From Candidatus Hungatella pullicola (lineage in GTDB: Bacteria; Bacillota; Clostridia; Lachnospirales; Lachnospiraceae), in assembly GCA_019114305.1 (NCBI GenBank), contig DXFU01000061.1, positions 1-43,608 of the forward strand: a stretch of DNA of 43,608 nucleotides, written 5' to 3'. The notes under the pieces were generated by a model. That model was not told the DNA's origin, ran no database searches, and saw nothing but the letters and a program-made list of their open reading frames with translations. Shown here piece after piece: positions 1 to 9,416 of this stretch. Positions within the stretch are counted from its first letter, which is position 1. The number at the start of each line of letters is the position of its first letter. The translations under genes were made by a program, and so were the position numbers.

Positions 1-134
1 TGAACTCTGCCACAGGGATTTTATACCCTTTTGACGGGTTAATTGAGTGATGTTATGGCTGCATGGATCAATTTTCAGATTCATGGTATTGTTATCAATT
101 CAGATACTGTTCCGTGAATAATTTAGGATAATTT

Positions 135-1511
135 TTAGATTTTGCTGTCTTTCTGTGGGTTTTCCAGTTTTTTAAACATACGCTTGAGAACAAAGACGGC
201 GGCCGCGGCCAGAATAATTTCCGCTGTCATCTGAGCGTAAGCCAGACCATACAGAGGGAAAAGGAGATTTAACAGGAACAGGGCGGGTATTTCCAGAACG
301 ATTTTTCTCAATATGGCAAAGATAAAGGCTTCCTTTCCCATTCCTACAGCCTGGAAGACGCCGACGGCCAGAAAGTCGATGCAAAGGAAGGGAAGAGCAA
401 GACAAAAGCCTCGCAGGAACCGGGTTCCATAGCCGATAATGGCTTCGTTTTCCATAAAAAGGCTGGTAATAAAGCCTGCCCCTGCATAATACAGGACAGA
501 AGCTCCAATCATGAAGACCAGAGAAACCTTGGCGGAAAAGGAGATGGTATGTTTCGTTCGTTTGATATTTCCGCTGGCATAGTTATAGCTGATTAAAGGC
601 ATAATTCCTTGGGAAAGTCCCATGGCTATGTACATGGGAACCATATTTACCTTCTGGGTAATTCCCATAGCGGCCACAGCGTCAGCTCCATAGGAGGCGG
701 TAAAATTGTTGAGTATGGTCATTCCGGTTACATTGAGGAGATTCTGAATGGATGCCGGAATTCCTACGCCGCATACGCCAAGGACAATGGATCCCTTCAG
801 GCAAAACATTTTGGGACGTATACATACAAAGGTGCGTCCCTTTTTTACATAGAGAAGGACAAAGAAATAAAGACAAGCCAGACAGTTGGACAAAAAGGTG
901 GCCAGTCCGGCGCCTTCCGCGCCCATGTTAAAGCCCCAGGGAAGAATAAAAATGGGATCAAGAATGATATTCATCAGACAGCCGCTCATGGTGCCGATGC
1001 TGGCATGCATGGCCGAACCCTCGGAACGAACCAGGTAGGCTAGTACTACGTTGAGAATGGCTGGAGTGGCGCCTAAGTTAGTGGTCCATTTCAGATAGGC
1101 AGCAGTAGATTCTGCGGTTTCCGGACTGGCCCCTAAAAGATTTAACAGGGGCTGAGAAAACACAGTGCACAAAAGGGAAAACAGAATTCCAAAGCCTAAG
1201 GCGCAGTAAAATCCAAAGGCAGAGCTTCGGTAAACCGTATCGTAATCTTTTGTCCCCAAAGCGCGGCTCATCATACTGGAACTGCCTACGCCAAACAGAT
1301 TGTTGATGGCGTTAAAAGCGAGAAGAACAGGGGCGGCAAGAGCAACCGCGGCGTTTTCAATGGGATCGTTAAGCATACCTACAAAATAAGTGTCTGCCAA
1401 ATTGTACAGCACCATAACCAGAGAACTGAGAATGGTGGGGACTGCCAGTTTGGCAACCGCTTTTGGGATGGCAGCCCTCTCAAAAAGTTCTGTTTTTTGC
1501 ATGTCTTCCAT
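135..1511 (-). CDS. MATE family multidrug/Na+ efflux transporter
   Basis: Inner-membrane exporter of the MATE family, which moves cationic drugs or metabolites out in exchange for Na+ or H+. The product of about 458 residues is the usual family length and shows the twofold pattern of about 12 hydrophobic helices. The N-terminal signature LYNLADTYFVG is followed by small-residue-rich helices, and the second half begins near GIPASIQNLLNV. The frame is open further upstream, but the start at 1509-1511 is preferred because GGAGG lies 7 bases before it on the minus strand. It is transcribed away from the greA gene and is not in an operon with it. A second, distinct MATE gene lies at 2249-3607. Substrate cannot be inferred. 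Confidence 0.9.
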   Translation of the reverse strand: MEDMQKTELFERAAIPKAVAKLAVPTILSSLVMVLYNLADTYFVGMLNDPIENAAVALAAPVLLAFNAINNLFGVGSSSMMSRALGTKDYDTVYRSSAFGFYCALGFGILFSLLCTVFSQPLLNLLGASPETAESTAAYLKWTTNLGATPAILNVVLAYLVRSEGSAMHASIGTMSGCLMNIILDPIFILPWGFNMGAEGAGLATFLSNCLACLYFFVLLYVKKGRTFVCIRPKMFCLKGSIVLGVCGVGIPASIQNLLNVTGMTILNNFTASYGADAVAAMGITQKVNMVPMYIAMGLSQGIMPLISYNYASGNIKRTKHTISFSAKVSLVFMIGASVLYYAGAGFITSLFMENEAIIGYGTRFLRGFCLALPFLCIDFLAVGVFQAVGMGKEAFIFAILRKIVLEIPALFLLNLLFPLYGLAYAQMTAEIILAAAAVFVLKRMFKKLENPQKDSKI

Positions 1512-1692
1512 GTGAACACCTCCATAGATTTTAATATTCATTATAACACAGGACATTTTCTTTTGAAGACCTCTTTTTTTGCTTCTGACAGATTCTCAGA
1601 AAGTTCAATCTCTTACTTTCCATGGAATTATAGAAAAAAATGTGATAAGATTTCAAAAGGGACTTTAAATCCCGGAAAGGAACTGGGACGCT

Positions 1693-2196
1693 ATGTATGA
1701 TAAATTAACGGAAAAAGATATAAAGAAAATGCAGGAAGAGATTAATTACAGAAAGCTGGTGGTGAGAAAGGAGGCTTTGGAGGCTGTAAAGGAGGCCAGA
1801 GCTCAGGGAGATTTAAGTGAAAATTTTGAGTATCACGCCGCGAAAAAGGATAAGAATCAAAATGAAAGCCGAATTCGTTATCTGGAAAAAATGATTAAAA
1901 CAGCCCAGATTATATCCGATGAATCCAAGGAAGATGAAGTTGGGCTGTATAATACAGTGGATGTTTATTTTGAAGATGATGATGAGACGGAAACCTACAA
2001 GCTGGTAACCACTGTAAGAGGAAATTCCATCAAGGGGCTGATCAGTTCCGAATCTCCTCTTGGAAAGGCTTTGATGGGACATAAAGTGGGGGACCGGGTT
2101 TATGTTAAAGTAAATGACAGAGCCGGTTACTATGTGGTAATTAAAAGGCTGGAGAAAACTGTAGATGACGGCAGCGATCAGCTGCGCAGATACTAG
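1693..2196 (+). CDS. greA: Transcription elongation factor GreA/GreB family
   Basis: Binds RNA polymerase through the secondary channel and stimulates cleavage of backtracked RNA. The 167 residues fit the family (about 160). The N-terminal coiled coil covers residues 1-80 and carries the acidic tip motif GDLSENFEYHAAK, whose D and E residues position the catalytic metal. The C-terminal FKBP-like domain contains the typical SSESPLGKALMGHKVGD stretch. A purine-rich GGAAAGGAAC site precedes the ATG. The gene stands about 180 bases from the divergent MATE gene and 52 bases before the next gene. I could not pick out a convincing promoter in 1512-1692. Confidence 0.93.
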   Translation: MYDKLTEKDIKKMQEEINYRKLVVRKEALEAVKEARAQGDLSENFEYHAAKKDKNQNESRIRYLEKMIKTAQIISDESKEDEVGLYNTVDVYFEDDDETETYKLVTTVRGNSIKGLISSESPLGKALMGHKVGDRVYVKVNDRAGYYVVIKRLEKTVDDGSDQLRRY

Positions 2197-2248
2197 AATC
2201 TGCACACATACCAGTTAAGAGGTAAAATACTCTTCAGGGAGGATTAAG

Positions 2249-3607
2249 ATGACAACAAATATGACAACGGGAAATATTCCGTCTCATTTGATCCGATTTT
2301 CTATTCCTCTGGTGCTTGGAAATCTTTTTCAGCTGACCTACAATGCGGTGGATTCTATTATTGTAGGAAGGTTTGCCGGGGAGAATGCTTTGGCGGCTGT
2401 GGGAACGGCCAATCCTGTTATGAGCATTATTATTTTAGGAGTTACAGGAATCTGCATCGGAGCGTCTGTTTTGATGAGCGAGTATTTTGGCGCGGGAAAA
2501 TATGAACTGCTGAAAAAAGAAGTTTCCACTACACTGATGTTTGGATTCTATTTTTCTCTGGCTGTGGTGGCGCTGGGACTGCTGCTGTCAGATGTGATTC
2601 TCCGCCTTCTGCAGGTACCTGAGGAAATTCTTTCCCAGTCTTCTCTGTATTTAAAGGTTATTTTCCTGGGAATGCCCTTTACCTATTTTTATAACGCTGT
2701 GGCTTCTGCCCTGAGAAGTGTGGGCGATTCCAAAACTCCCGTGCGCTTTCTTGCGGCGGCGGCAGTGATAAATGGACTGCTGGATTTTGTCTTTGTGGCA
2801 GGATTTGGAATGGGAGTGTTGGGGGCTGCTCTGGCTACCGATATTGCTGAGGCCTCCTCAGCTTTTTTGTGTATTTTCTATATTTACCGCAAGGTGCCTC
2901 TTTTGCAGCTGACGCCCAAAGAAATGCATATGGACAGAGATCTTTTGCGCCTGACTTTGGAGAATGGTTCCGTTACCGCTCTGCAGCAATGCTGCCAGCC
3001 CATCGGTAAGCTGCTGATTCAGGGAATGATCAATCCTCTTGGTGTCAGTACCATTGCGGCTTTTAACGCGGTTAATCGGATAGACGACTTTGCTTTTACA
3101 CCGGAGCAGAGTATATCCAGCGGAATGATGACGTTTGTAGCTCAAAACCGGGGAGCAGGGAAGAAAGACAGAGTCAGACAGGGCTTCAGAAAAGGTCTTA
3201 TGGTGGAGGCTGGTTACTGGGTTATTATCTGCGCCGTCATTCTGCTGTTTAAAAAGCCTATTATGCAGCTGTTTGTCTCCGAAGGAGACGTAGGGATGGT
3301 AGATATTGGAGTGGAATACTTAAGCCTTATGGCATTTTTCTATCTGATGCCGGCTTTTACCAACGGGGTTCAGGGATTTTTCAGAGGAATGGGAAATATG
3401 TCCATTACTTTAGTTTCTACCCTCATTCAGATTTCAGTAAGAGTGCTTATGGTAGCGGTTTTGGTGCCTGTTATGGGAATTACGGGAGTAGCCTGGGCTT
3501 GTCTTACAGGCTGGGCCTGCATGCTTTTGGCTGAAGTTCCCTATTATTTTTGGTTTAAAAAACATAACGACTTTTTAAGCGGAAGAACGGAGGAAAAAAA
3601 TGATTAA
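2249..3607 (+). CDS. MATE family efflux transporter (second copy)
   Basis: A 452-residue multi-helix membrane protein of the MATE family. Diagnostic stretches are PLVLGNLFQLTYNAVDSIIVG near the N-terminus and the matching FNAVNRIDDFAF region at the start of the second half. It belongs to a different subgroup from the exporter at 135-1511. The start is supported by CAGGGAGGATTAAG directly upstream. Its stop codon overlaps the next gene by 8 bases, which implies translational coupling with the HAD phosphatase. It probably exports small cationic compounds by Na+ or H+ antiport, but the substrate is unknown. Confidence 0.92.
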   Translation: MTTNMTTGNIPSHLIRFSIPLVLGNLFQLTYNAVDSIIVGRFAGENALAAVGTANPVMSIIILGVTGICIGASVLMSEYFGAGKYELLKKEVSTTLMFGFYFSLAVVALGLLLSDVILRLLQVPEEILSQSSLYLKVIFLGMPFTYFYNAVASALRSVGDSKTPVRFLAAAAVINGLLDFVFVAGFGMGVLGAALATDIAEASSAFLCIFYIYRKVPLLQLTPKEMHMDRDLLRLTLENGSVTALQQCCQPIGKLLIQGMINPLGVSTIAAFNAVNRIDDFAFTPEQSISSGMMTFVAQNRGAGKKDRVRQGFRKGLMVEAGYWVIICAVILLFKKPIMQLFVSEGDVGMVDIGVEYLSLMAFFYLMPAFTNGVQGFFRGMGNMSITLVSTLIQISVRVLMVAVLVPVMGITGVAWACLTGWACMLLAEVPYYFWFKKHNDFLSGRTEEKND

Positions 3608-4208
3608 GAATATTGTATTCGATATGGGGAATGTGCTGATTCACTATGATCCTATGAAGGTGTGCCGGAAATTTATTACAGGAGAAGAGGAGCGAAAAAA
3701 AGTCTGCGCCAGTGTTTTTTCTTCACCGGAGTGGCTGCTTCTCGATAAAGGAACCATTTCTGAGGAGGATGCGCTGAAGAAGATGCAGGAACGCCTGGAC
3801 ACGGAGGAAGAGAAGGAGCAGGCGGCGTTGTGTCTGAAACACTGGCATGAGTATAATATGTGGCCGGCAGAAGGGATGGAGGAATTGGTTGGAGAACTGA
3901 AGGACAGAGGATTTTGCCTATACCTTTGCTCTAACGCTTCTTTGCGTCTTCTGGACTGCTGGCAGATCATTCCGGGCATTCATCAGTTTGACGGCAGACT
4001 GTTTTCCGCGGAGGTTCTGTGTATGAAGCCTGAGAAGGAGATGTATGAAAACCTGTTTAAACGGTTTCACTTAAACCCTGAGGAGTGCTTTTTCATAGAT
4101 GATTTGGAGCAGAATATTCAGGGAGGAAAAGCCTGCGGTATGGATGGGTATGTTTATGACGGAGATCTTAAGAAGCTGAGAGAGCGGCTTTTGACTTTAA
4201 ATGATTAG
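3600..4208 (+). CDS. HAD-superfamily (YihX-like) phosphatase
   Basis: A 202-residue haloacid-dehalogenase-type hydrolase. Motif I is FDMGNVL with nucleophile Asp8 and Gly10 in place of the usual second Asp, as in YihX and epoxide-hydrolase N-terminal-type HAD proteins. Motif II is Ser111 in LCSNAS, motif III is Lys143 in MKPEKE, and motif IV is FIDD (Asp167/168). A helical cap sits between residues 20 and 90. The YihX group includes sugar-phosphate and nucleotide phosphatases, so small phosphorylated metabolites are likely substrates. The start overlaps the MATE stop by 8 bases and the upstream AGGA-rich sequence serves as ribosome binding site. The exact substrate is not predictable. Confidence 0.88.
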   Translation: MIKNIVFDMGNVLIHYDPMKVCRKFITGEEERKKVCASVFSSPEWLLLDKGTISEEDALKKMQERLDTEEEKEQAALCLKHWHEYNMWPAEGMEELVGELKDRGFCLYLCSNASLRLLDCWQIIPGIHQFDGRLFSAEVLCMKPEKEMYENLFKRFHLNPEECFFIDDLEQNIQGGKACGMDGYVYDGDLKKLRERLLTLND

Positions 4209-4259
4209 AAGTCTGAATATCTGAACCTTTGGCGGCAGATCAGACGGAAAGGCAGTAAG

Positions 4260-5168
4260 ATGTATCAGATTGCAATAGACCATATGGATTTGGAACAGAT
4301 TGCCCGTTCGGGACAGTGCTTCCGGATGAGGCGGCTGGAAAAAGAGGGAGGAAAGGATAAAAGTCTGGAGGAGGGAAACAGAACAGACGGGGGGCAGATG
4401 AGAGGAACAGAAGAGTTATGGGCAGTTACGGCTATGGACCAGTATACAGAGATCTGCCAGAGAGGAAATGAATTTACCTTTTCCTGCGGGGAGAAAGAGT
4501 TTGAAGAATTTTGGAGGGGGTATTTTGATTTCAGCCGTGATTACGGGCACATGAAAGAAACCATTGATCCTCAGGACAGCTATTTAAAGGCTGCGGTGAA
4601 ATTTGGCTGGGGAGTGAGAATCCTCAGTCAGGATCTGTGGGAAATGATTCTTACCTTTTTGATCTCTCAAAATAACAATATAAAAAGAATTGCCGCCAGC
4701 GTTGAGGCTTTGTGCCATAAATACGGACCTGCGCTAACGGGACAGGGATTTGACGGGCCTGTTGCCTATTATGGTTTCCCAGGGCCAAAAGACGTTTACT
4801 CCGGCGGATTAGAGGGACTTCAGGAATTGGGGCTTGGATATCGGGATAAATACATATTCGCCATGGCAGAATGGTGCAGTACTGAGGAAGGAGTTCAATG
4901 GCTGGAAGACCTTTCTGAAACCGATTACCATACGGCTCACAGCATGCTTATTTCCCGTCTGGGAATTGGAAAAAAGGTAGCGGACTGTATCTGCCTTTTT
5001 GGTCTGGGACATGTGGAAGCGTTTCCTGTAGATACTCACATAAGGCAGATTTTAGACAAGTGGTATCCGGAAGGTTTTCCTCTTAAGCGGTATGAGGGAT
5101 TTGCCGGGATTATACAGCAGTATCTGTTTTATTATAAAAGAAACGGGCAGGCCAAAGGAGGACTGTAG
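4260..5168 (+). CDS. 8-oxoguanine DNA glycosylase/AP lyase (OGG1 family)
   Basis: Base-excision repair enzyme that removes 8-oxoguanine from DNA and nicks the abasic site. The N-terminal domain starts with the family signature ARSGQCFR. The glycosylase core contains LISQNNNIKRI and the helix-hairpin-helix GIGKKVADCICLF. The catalytic lysine should be Lys239 and the catalytic aspartate Asp258 in FPVDTH; their 19-residue spacing equals that of human OGG1 Lys249/Asp268. The 302 residues include an unusual charged, Gly/Glu/Lys-rich insert at about residues 27-55. The stop codon (5166-5168) directly abuts the ATG of the RelA/SpoT gene, so the two are probably translated together. Confidence 0.93.
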   Translation: MYQIAIDHMDLEQIARSGQCFRMRRLEKEGGKDKSLEEGNRTDGGQMRGTEELWAVTAMDQYTEICQRGNEFTFSCGEKEFEEFWRGYFDFSRDYGHMKETIDPQDSYLKAAVKFGWGVRILSQDLWEMILTFLISQNNNIKRIAASVEALCHKYGPALTGQGFDGPVAYYGFPGPKDVYSGGLEGLQELGLGYRDKYIFAMAEWCSTEEGVQWLEDLSETDYHTAHSMLISRLGIGKKVADCICLFGLGHVEAFPVDTHIRQILDKWYPEGFPLKRYEGFAGIIQQYLFYYKRNGQAKGGL

Positions 5169-6425
5169 ATGGAGTTGCTGAATCAATTTATTGATAACTA
5201 TAAAAAGAAGTACAGCTTTTATGAAACAGCGGGACGTATGGCTGCTCAGCAGCTGGAGGAGGCTTTGCGGACCGCCGGAATCCGGGCTATTGTCACTTCC
5301 AGAGCCAAAAATCCTGCCCGTCTGAAAACAAAGGTCGTTCAGAGAAATGAGAAACGGCAGGAGCCGTACCGTACCGTGAATGAAATTTACGGTGATATTG
5401 CAGATCTTTCTGGGGTAAGAGTTTCTCTTTATTTCCCCGGAGACAGGGAAAAGGTGGACCGGCTGATTAACGGATTGTTTACGGTTCACGGTCTGAAGCG
5501 TTTTCCAGGGCAGTCAAAGCCTCCCACCTATAATAAAAGATTTTCCGGATACTGGGCGAGTCATTACAGAGCCAGTATGAAGGAAGAAAACCTGCTCCCT
5601 GATCAGAAAAAGTATACATCGGTAAGAATTGAAATACAGGTAGCCTCTCTTCTGATGCATGCCTGGTCTGAGGTGGAGCATGATCTGGTTTATAAGCCTA
5701 TGCAGGGAACTTTATCTGAGGAAGAATTATCCATTTTAGATGAGCTTAACGGCCTGGTTCTTTCCGGTGAAATTGCTTTGGAACGGCTTCAAAGCGCAGG
5801 AAATCAGCGGATTAAGAGAAAAAATGCTTCCTTTGAAAGCCAGTATGATATGGCCTCCTACCTGTATAATTTTTTAACCTCCAAGTATAAGAAAGATTCC
5901 ATTGAACAGAGAATGGGAAATGTGGAGCTGCTTTTTAAACTGGCCAGCAGGCTGAAACTTACGGCAGTGAAGGACTTTGAGGGAATATTGAAGGCCACGA
6001 AAATTGTAAACGACAAAAGAACCATTGCCCAGCAGATTATTGACCAGATTATTAACGGGAACGAGAAAAAATATAAGCTGTATCTGGAACTGATGGAGAC
6101 AGCTGAAATGGAAGATATGAGAGAGGAGGCCGCAGCAGAATATTTTGTAGATCAGTGGATCAGGCTGGAGGGCCTTTTAGCCAGGCTGACTTACAGAAAT
6201 AATCCCAGAGCCAGAGGCGGCTTTAACTTAAACAGTTTAAAAAGACTTGGAATACTGGATAAAGATACGGCGGACAGGCTGGCTGTACTGCGAACCACCA
6301 GAAATCATTTGATTCATGGAATTGCTGTTCCGGACAGCAAAACTTTGATGAACCAGGGAAATGAAGTACGTGAAATCTGGACAAGAATCAGGGAAGAAGA
6401 GAAGACAAAAGAAGATATAACTTAA
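5169..6425 (+). CDS. RelA/SpoT nucleotidyltransferase-domain protein with C-terminal helical region
   Basis: A 418-residue protein with a RelA/SpoT-type (p)ppGpp synthetase domain at about residues 40-215. Visible features are the basic SRAK/RLK substrate-binding segment (44-53), DIADLSGVRV with metal-binding Asp79, the SGYWASHYR segment (126-134), and EIQVAS...EVEHDLVYK with Glu155 and Glu170-His171. The usual Arg after EIQ/VQ is replaced, giving VAS. No HD hydrolase, TGS or ACT domain is present, so it is not a long RSH enzyme. At 418 residues it is about twice the size of typical small alarmone synthetases. The second half is helical and ends with LRTTRNHLIHG (374-384), which fits the Rx4H pattern of HEPN domains. 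Possible roles are alarmone synthesis or a toxSAS-like toxin. It abuts the OGG gene. Confidence 0.82.
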   Translation: MELLNQFIDNYKKKYSFYETAGRMAAQQLEEALRTAGIRAIVTSRAKNPARLKTKVVQRNEKRQEPYRTVNEIYGDIADLSGVRVSLYFPGDREKVDRLINGLFTVHGLKRFPGQSKPPTYNKRFSGYWASHYRASMKEENLLPDQKKYTSVRIEIQVASLLMHAWSEVEHDLVYKPMQGTLSEEELSILDELNGLVLSGEIALERLQSAGNQRIKRKNASFESQYDMASYLYNFLTSKYKKDSIEQRMGNVELLFKLASRLKLTAVKDFEGILKATKIVNDKRTIAQQIIDQIINGNEKKYKLYLELMETAEMEDMREEAAAEYFVDQWIRLEGLLARLTYRNNPRARGGFNLNSLKRLGILDKDTADRLAVLRTTRNHLIHGIAVPDSKTLMNQGNEVREIWTRIREEEKTKEDIT

Positions 6426-6463
6426 AATTATACAATTAATTCCCATCTTATATAGTATTTTAG

Positions 6464-6492
6464 TTGAAAAAATCTTCCAAATGATCTATTAT
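6464..6492 (+). promoter_or_regulatory. Sigma-A promoter of leuB-ilvD-ilvB
   Basis: TTGAAA at 6464-6469 and TATTAT at 6487-6492 are separated by exactly 17 bases. The start of transcription should fall near 6499, leaving a leader of about 43 bases before leuB, too short for a T-box or a leader-peptide attenuator. Confidence 0.72.
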
Positions 6493-6541
6493 GTAAAGAA
6501 AACATATTATTAGATTACAGTGATAAGGGAGAAAAGCGGAT

Positions 6542-7627
6542 ATGAAGTATCAGATAGCTGTGATTCCGGGAGACGGCATCGGCCCGGAGATTGTAAGAGA
6601 GGCAAAAAAGGTTCTGGATAAAGTAGGTCAGGTATACGGCCATGAATTTGAATATACAGAAGTTCTCATGGGAGGAGTTTCCATTGACGCTTATGGAGTT
6701 CCTCTTACGGAGGAAGCTTTGGAAACTGCAAGAAAAAGCGATTCTGTCCTTTTGGGCGCTGTGGGCGGCAATGTAGGCAATTCCAGATGGTACGACGTGG
6801 CCCCCAATCTGAGGCCGGAGGCAGGGCTGCTGGCGATCCGCAAGGGTCTGAATCTTTTTGCCAATATTCGTCCCGCTTATCTTTATCAGGAGCTTGCAGA
6901 AGCTTGCCCGCTGAAGAAGGAAATTATCGGCGATGGCTTTGACATGGTAATTATGAGAGAATTGACCGGAGGTCTTTACTTTGGAGAGCGGTATACCAAA
7001 GAGGTAGACGGCGTGATGACTGCCGTTGATACGCTCACCTACAATGAAAATGAGATACGGCGCATTGCAGTAAAGGCGTTTGATATTGCCATGAAGAGAA
7101 GAAAAAAAGTAACCAGCGTGGATAAAGCAAATGTGCTGGATTCTTCCCGCCTTTGGAGAAAGGTTGTAGAAGAGGTGGCAAAAGATTATCTGGAGGTAAC
7201 CCTGACCCATATGCTGGTGGACAACTGCGCCATGCAGCTGGTTATGAATCCAGGGCAGTTTGATGTGATTCTTACTGAGAATATGTTTGGAGATATTTTA
7301 TCGGACGAGGCCAGCATGATTACCGGCTCCATAGGAATGCTTTCCTCAGCCAGCATGAATGAGAGCAAGTTTGGCATGTATGAGCCAAGTCACGGATCTG
7401 CCCCCGATATTGCGGGAAAAGATATTGCTAATCCCATTGCTACCATTCTTTCCGCAGCCATGATGCTTCGCTATTCCTTTGATCTGGATCAGGAGGCAGA
7501 TGCGGTGGAAGCGGCAGTTAAGAAAGTACTGTCTCAGGGAGCCAGAACGGCAGATATTTGGTCTGAAGGCTGTGAGAAAGTATCCACCACTCAGATGGGC
7601 GACCGTATTGCGGAATGTATAGAATAA
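6542..7627 (+). CDS. leuB: 3-isopropylmalate dehydrogenase
   Basis: Catalyses the NAD-dependent oxidative decarboxylation of 3-isopropylmalate in leucine synthesis. The 361 residues match the family. The N-terminus [11 protein letters not shown] is typical. The substrate-binding arginine region, [22 protein letters not shown] and the metal-binding Asp-rich [11 protein letters not shown] are all present, as is the NAD-binding [24 protein letters not shown] lies before the ATG, and a clear sigma-A promoter lies upstream. ilvD starts 66 bases after the stop. leuA, leuC and leuD are not in this window. Confidence 0.96.
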   Translation: MKYQIAVIPGDGIGPEIVREAKKVLDKVGQVYGHEFEYTEVLMGGVSIDAYGVPLTEEALETARKSDSVLLGAVGGNVGNSRWYDVAPNLRPEAGLLAIRKGLNLFANIRPAYLYQELAEACPLKKEIIGDGFDMVIMRELTGGLYFGERYTKEVDGVMTAVDTLTYNENEIRRIAVKAFDIAMKRRKKVTSVDKANVLDSSRLWRKVVEEVAKDYLEVTLTHMLVDNCAMQLVMNPGQFDVILTENMFGDILSDEASMITGSIGMLSSASMNESKFGMYEPSHGSAPDIAGKDIANPIATILSAAMMLRYSFDLDQEADAVEAAVKKVLSQGARTADIWSEGCEKVSTTQMGDRIAECIE

Positions 7628-7693
7628 GAATGAGATGACATAGGAATTGTGATAGAAGATTCTTTGAGACTAGGAAGAAGGAGTGTTTCGAAT

Positions 7694-9361
7694 ATGAAAA
7701 GTGATTCTGTAAAAAAAGGAATGCAGCAGGCGCCTCACCGCTCCCTGTTTCATGCTCTGGGCATGACAGAAGAGGAGATGGACCGCCCGTTAGTTGGAAT
7801 TGTAAGTTCTTTTAATGAAATTGTTCCCGGACATATGAATCTGGATAAAATTGTGGAGGCTGTAAAGCTGGGAGTGGCCATAGCTGGAGGAACTCCTGTT
7901 GTGGTTCCGGCCATTGCTGTGTGCGATGGAATTGCCATGGGACATATTGGAATGAAGTATTCTCTGGTTACCAGGGATCTGATTGCAGATTCCACAGAAT
8001 GTCTGGCTAAGGCTCATGCTTTTGACGCGTTGGTTATGGTTCCCAACTGCGACAAAAATGTTCCGGGACTTTTAATGGCGGCAGCTCGTATCAATGTACC
8101 CACGGTGTTCGTCAGCGGCGGACCAATGTTGGCGGGACGTGTTCATGGGCAGAAGACCAGCCTTTCCAGCATGTTTGAGGCAGTAGGAGCTTATACGGCA
8201 GGAACCATGACAGAGGAGGATGTAAAGGAATTTGAATGTAAGGCATGTCCTACCTGCGGTTCCTGTTCCGGAATGTATACGGCTAACAGCATGAACTGCC
8301 TGACAGAGGTTCTTGGAATGGGGCTGAAGGGCAACGGAACCATACCGGCTGTGTATTCTGAGAGAATCGCCCTCGCAAAGCATGCGGGCATGCAGGTAAT
8401 GGAAATGTACCGGAAAAATATTTGTCCCAGAGATATTATGACAGAGAAAGCCTTCCGCAATGCGCTTACGATGGATATGGCTTTGGGCTGCAGCACCAAC
8501 AGTATGCTTCATCTTCCAGCTATTGCCCATGAAGCCGGAGTAGAGTTAAATGTAGATATTGCCAACGAAATCAGCGCAAAAACTCCTAATCTTTGCCATC
8601 TGGCTCCGGCAGGCCATACATACATAGAAGATTTAAATGAGGCCGGAGGAATTTACGCGGTTATGAATGAGATCAGCAAGCTGGGACTTCTGAATCTTGA
8701 CTGTATGACCGTTACCGGAAAGACTGTGGGAGAGAATATTAAGAACTGCGTCAACAAAAATCCGGAAGTAATCCGTCCGGTGGAGAATCCGTACAGTAAG
8801 ACGGGAGGAATTGCTATTTTAAGAGGCAATCTGGCTCCGGATTCCTGTGTGGTAAAAAGATCAGCTGTGGCTCCTGAGATGTTAAAGCATGAGGGACCGG
8901 CAAGAGTGTTTGACTGCGAAGAAGATGCCATCGCAGCCATTAAGGGAGGAAAGATTGTAGCGGGAGATGTTGTGGTGATCCGTTATGAAGGTCCCAAGGG
9001 CGGTCCCGGTATGAGAGAGATGCTTAACCCCACATCAGCTATTGCAGGTATGGGACTGGGCTCTACGGTAGCTCTCATTACAGACGGACGGTTCAGCGGA
9101 GCCTCCAGAGGAGCCTCCATTGGCCATGTATGTCCGGAGGCAGCTGTAGGAGGACCCATTGCCCTTGTGGAAGAGGGGGACAGAATCTCCATTGATATTG
9201 ATAACAACAGACTGGATCTGCTGGTTTCCGATGAAGTTCTGGAAGAGAGAAGAAAGCAGTGGAAGCCCAGGAAACCTCAGGTAACAGACGGATATCTGGC
9301 CAGATATGCGGCCATGGCAGCGCCGGCCTGCAGGGGAGCTATCTTAGAGCTTCCTGTATAG
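7694..9361 (+). CDS. ilvD: Dihydroxy-acid dehydratase
   Basis: Fe-S enzyme that dehydrates 2,3-dihydroxy-isovalerate and 2,3-dihydroxy-3-methylvalerate to the 2-keto acids of valine, leucine and isoleucine synthesis. The cluster-binding cysteines are visible in PNCDKNVPG and [18 protein letters not shown], and the C-terminal half carries [12 protein letters not shown] and [10 protein letters not shown]. The frame is open from a GTG at 7649, but the ATG at 7694 is preferred: AAGAAGGAG precedes it, and the family normally begins MKSDxVKKG. That gives about 555 residues, the usual length. It lies between leuB and ilvB on the same transcript. Confidence 0.96.
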   Translation: MKSDSVKKGMQQAPHRSLFHALGMTEEEMDRPLVGIVSSFNEIVPGHMNLDKIVEAVKLGVAIAGGTPVVVPAIAVCDGIAMGHIGMKYSLVTRDLIADSTECLAKAHAFDALVMVPNCDKNVPGLLMAAARINVPTVFVSGGPMLAGRVHGQKTSLSSMFEAVGAYTAGTMTEEDVKEFECKACPTCGSCSGMYTANSMNCLTEVLGMGLKGNGTIPAVYSERIALAKHAGMQVMEMYRKNICPRDIMTEKAFRNALTMDMALGCSTNSMLHLPAIAHEAGVELNVDIANEISAKTPNLCHLAPAGHTYIEDLNEAGGIYAVMNEISKLGLLNLDCMTVTGKTVGENIKNCVNKNPEVIRPVENPYSKTGGIAILRGNLAPDSCVVKRSAVAPEMLKHEGPARVFDCEEDAIAAIKGGKIVAGDVVVIRYEGPKGGPGMREMLNPTSAIAGMGLGSTVALITDGRFSGASRGASIGHVCPEAAVGGPIALVEEGDRISIDIDNNRLDLLVSDEVLEERRKQWKPRKPQVTDGYLARYAAMAAPACRGAILELPV

Positions 9362-9416
9362 AAGCAAAAGGGGGAGCAGAGAGAGGGGTTCCCAGGGGAA
9401 AGGAGTAGTGTGTATT

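Noticed and set aside
1..134. Left edge of the window
   Set aside because: I looked for a gene end, terminator or RNA and saw no supportable feature.
1512..1692. Promoter between the divergent MATE and greA genes
   Set aside because: TATAGA and TAAGAT are present, but no -35 with suitable spacing could be found.
7649..7693. GTG start for ilvD
   Set aside because: It would add 15 non-conserved residues; the ATG at 7694 has the ribosome binding site and the family N-terminus.
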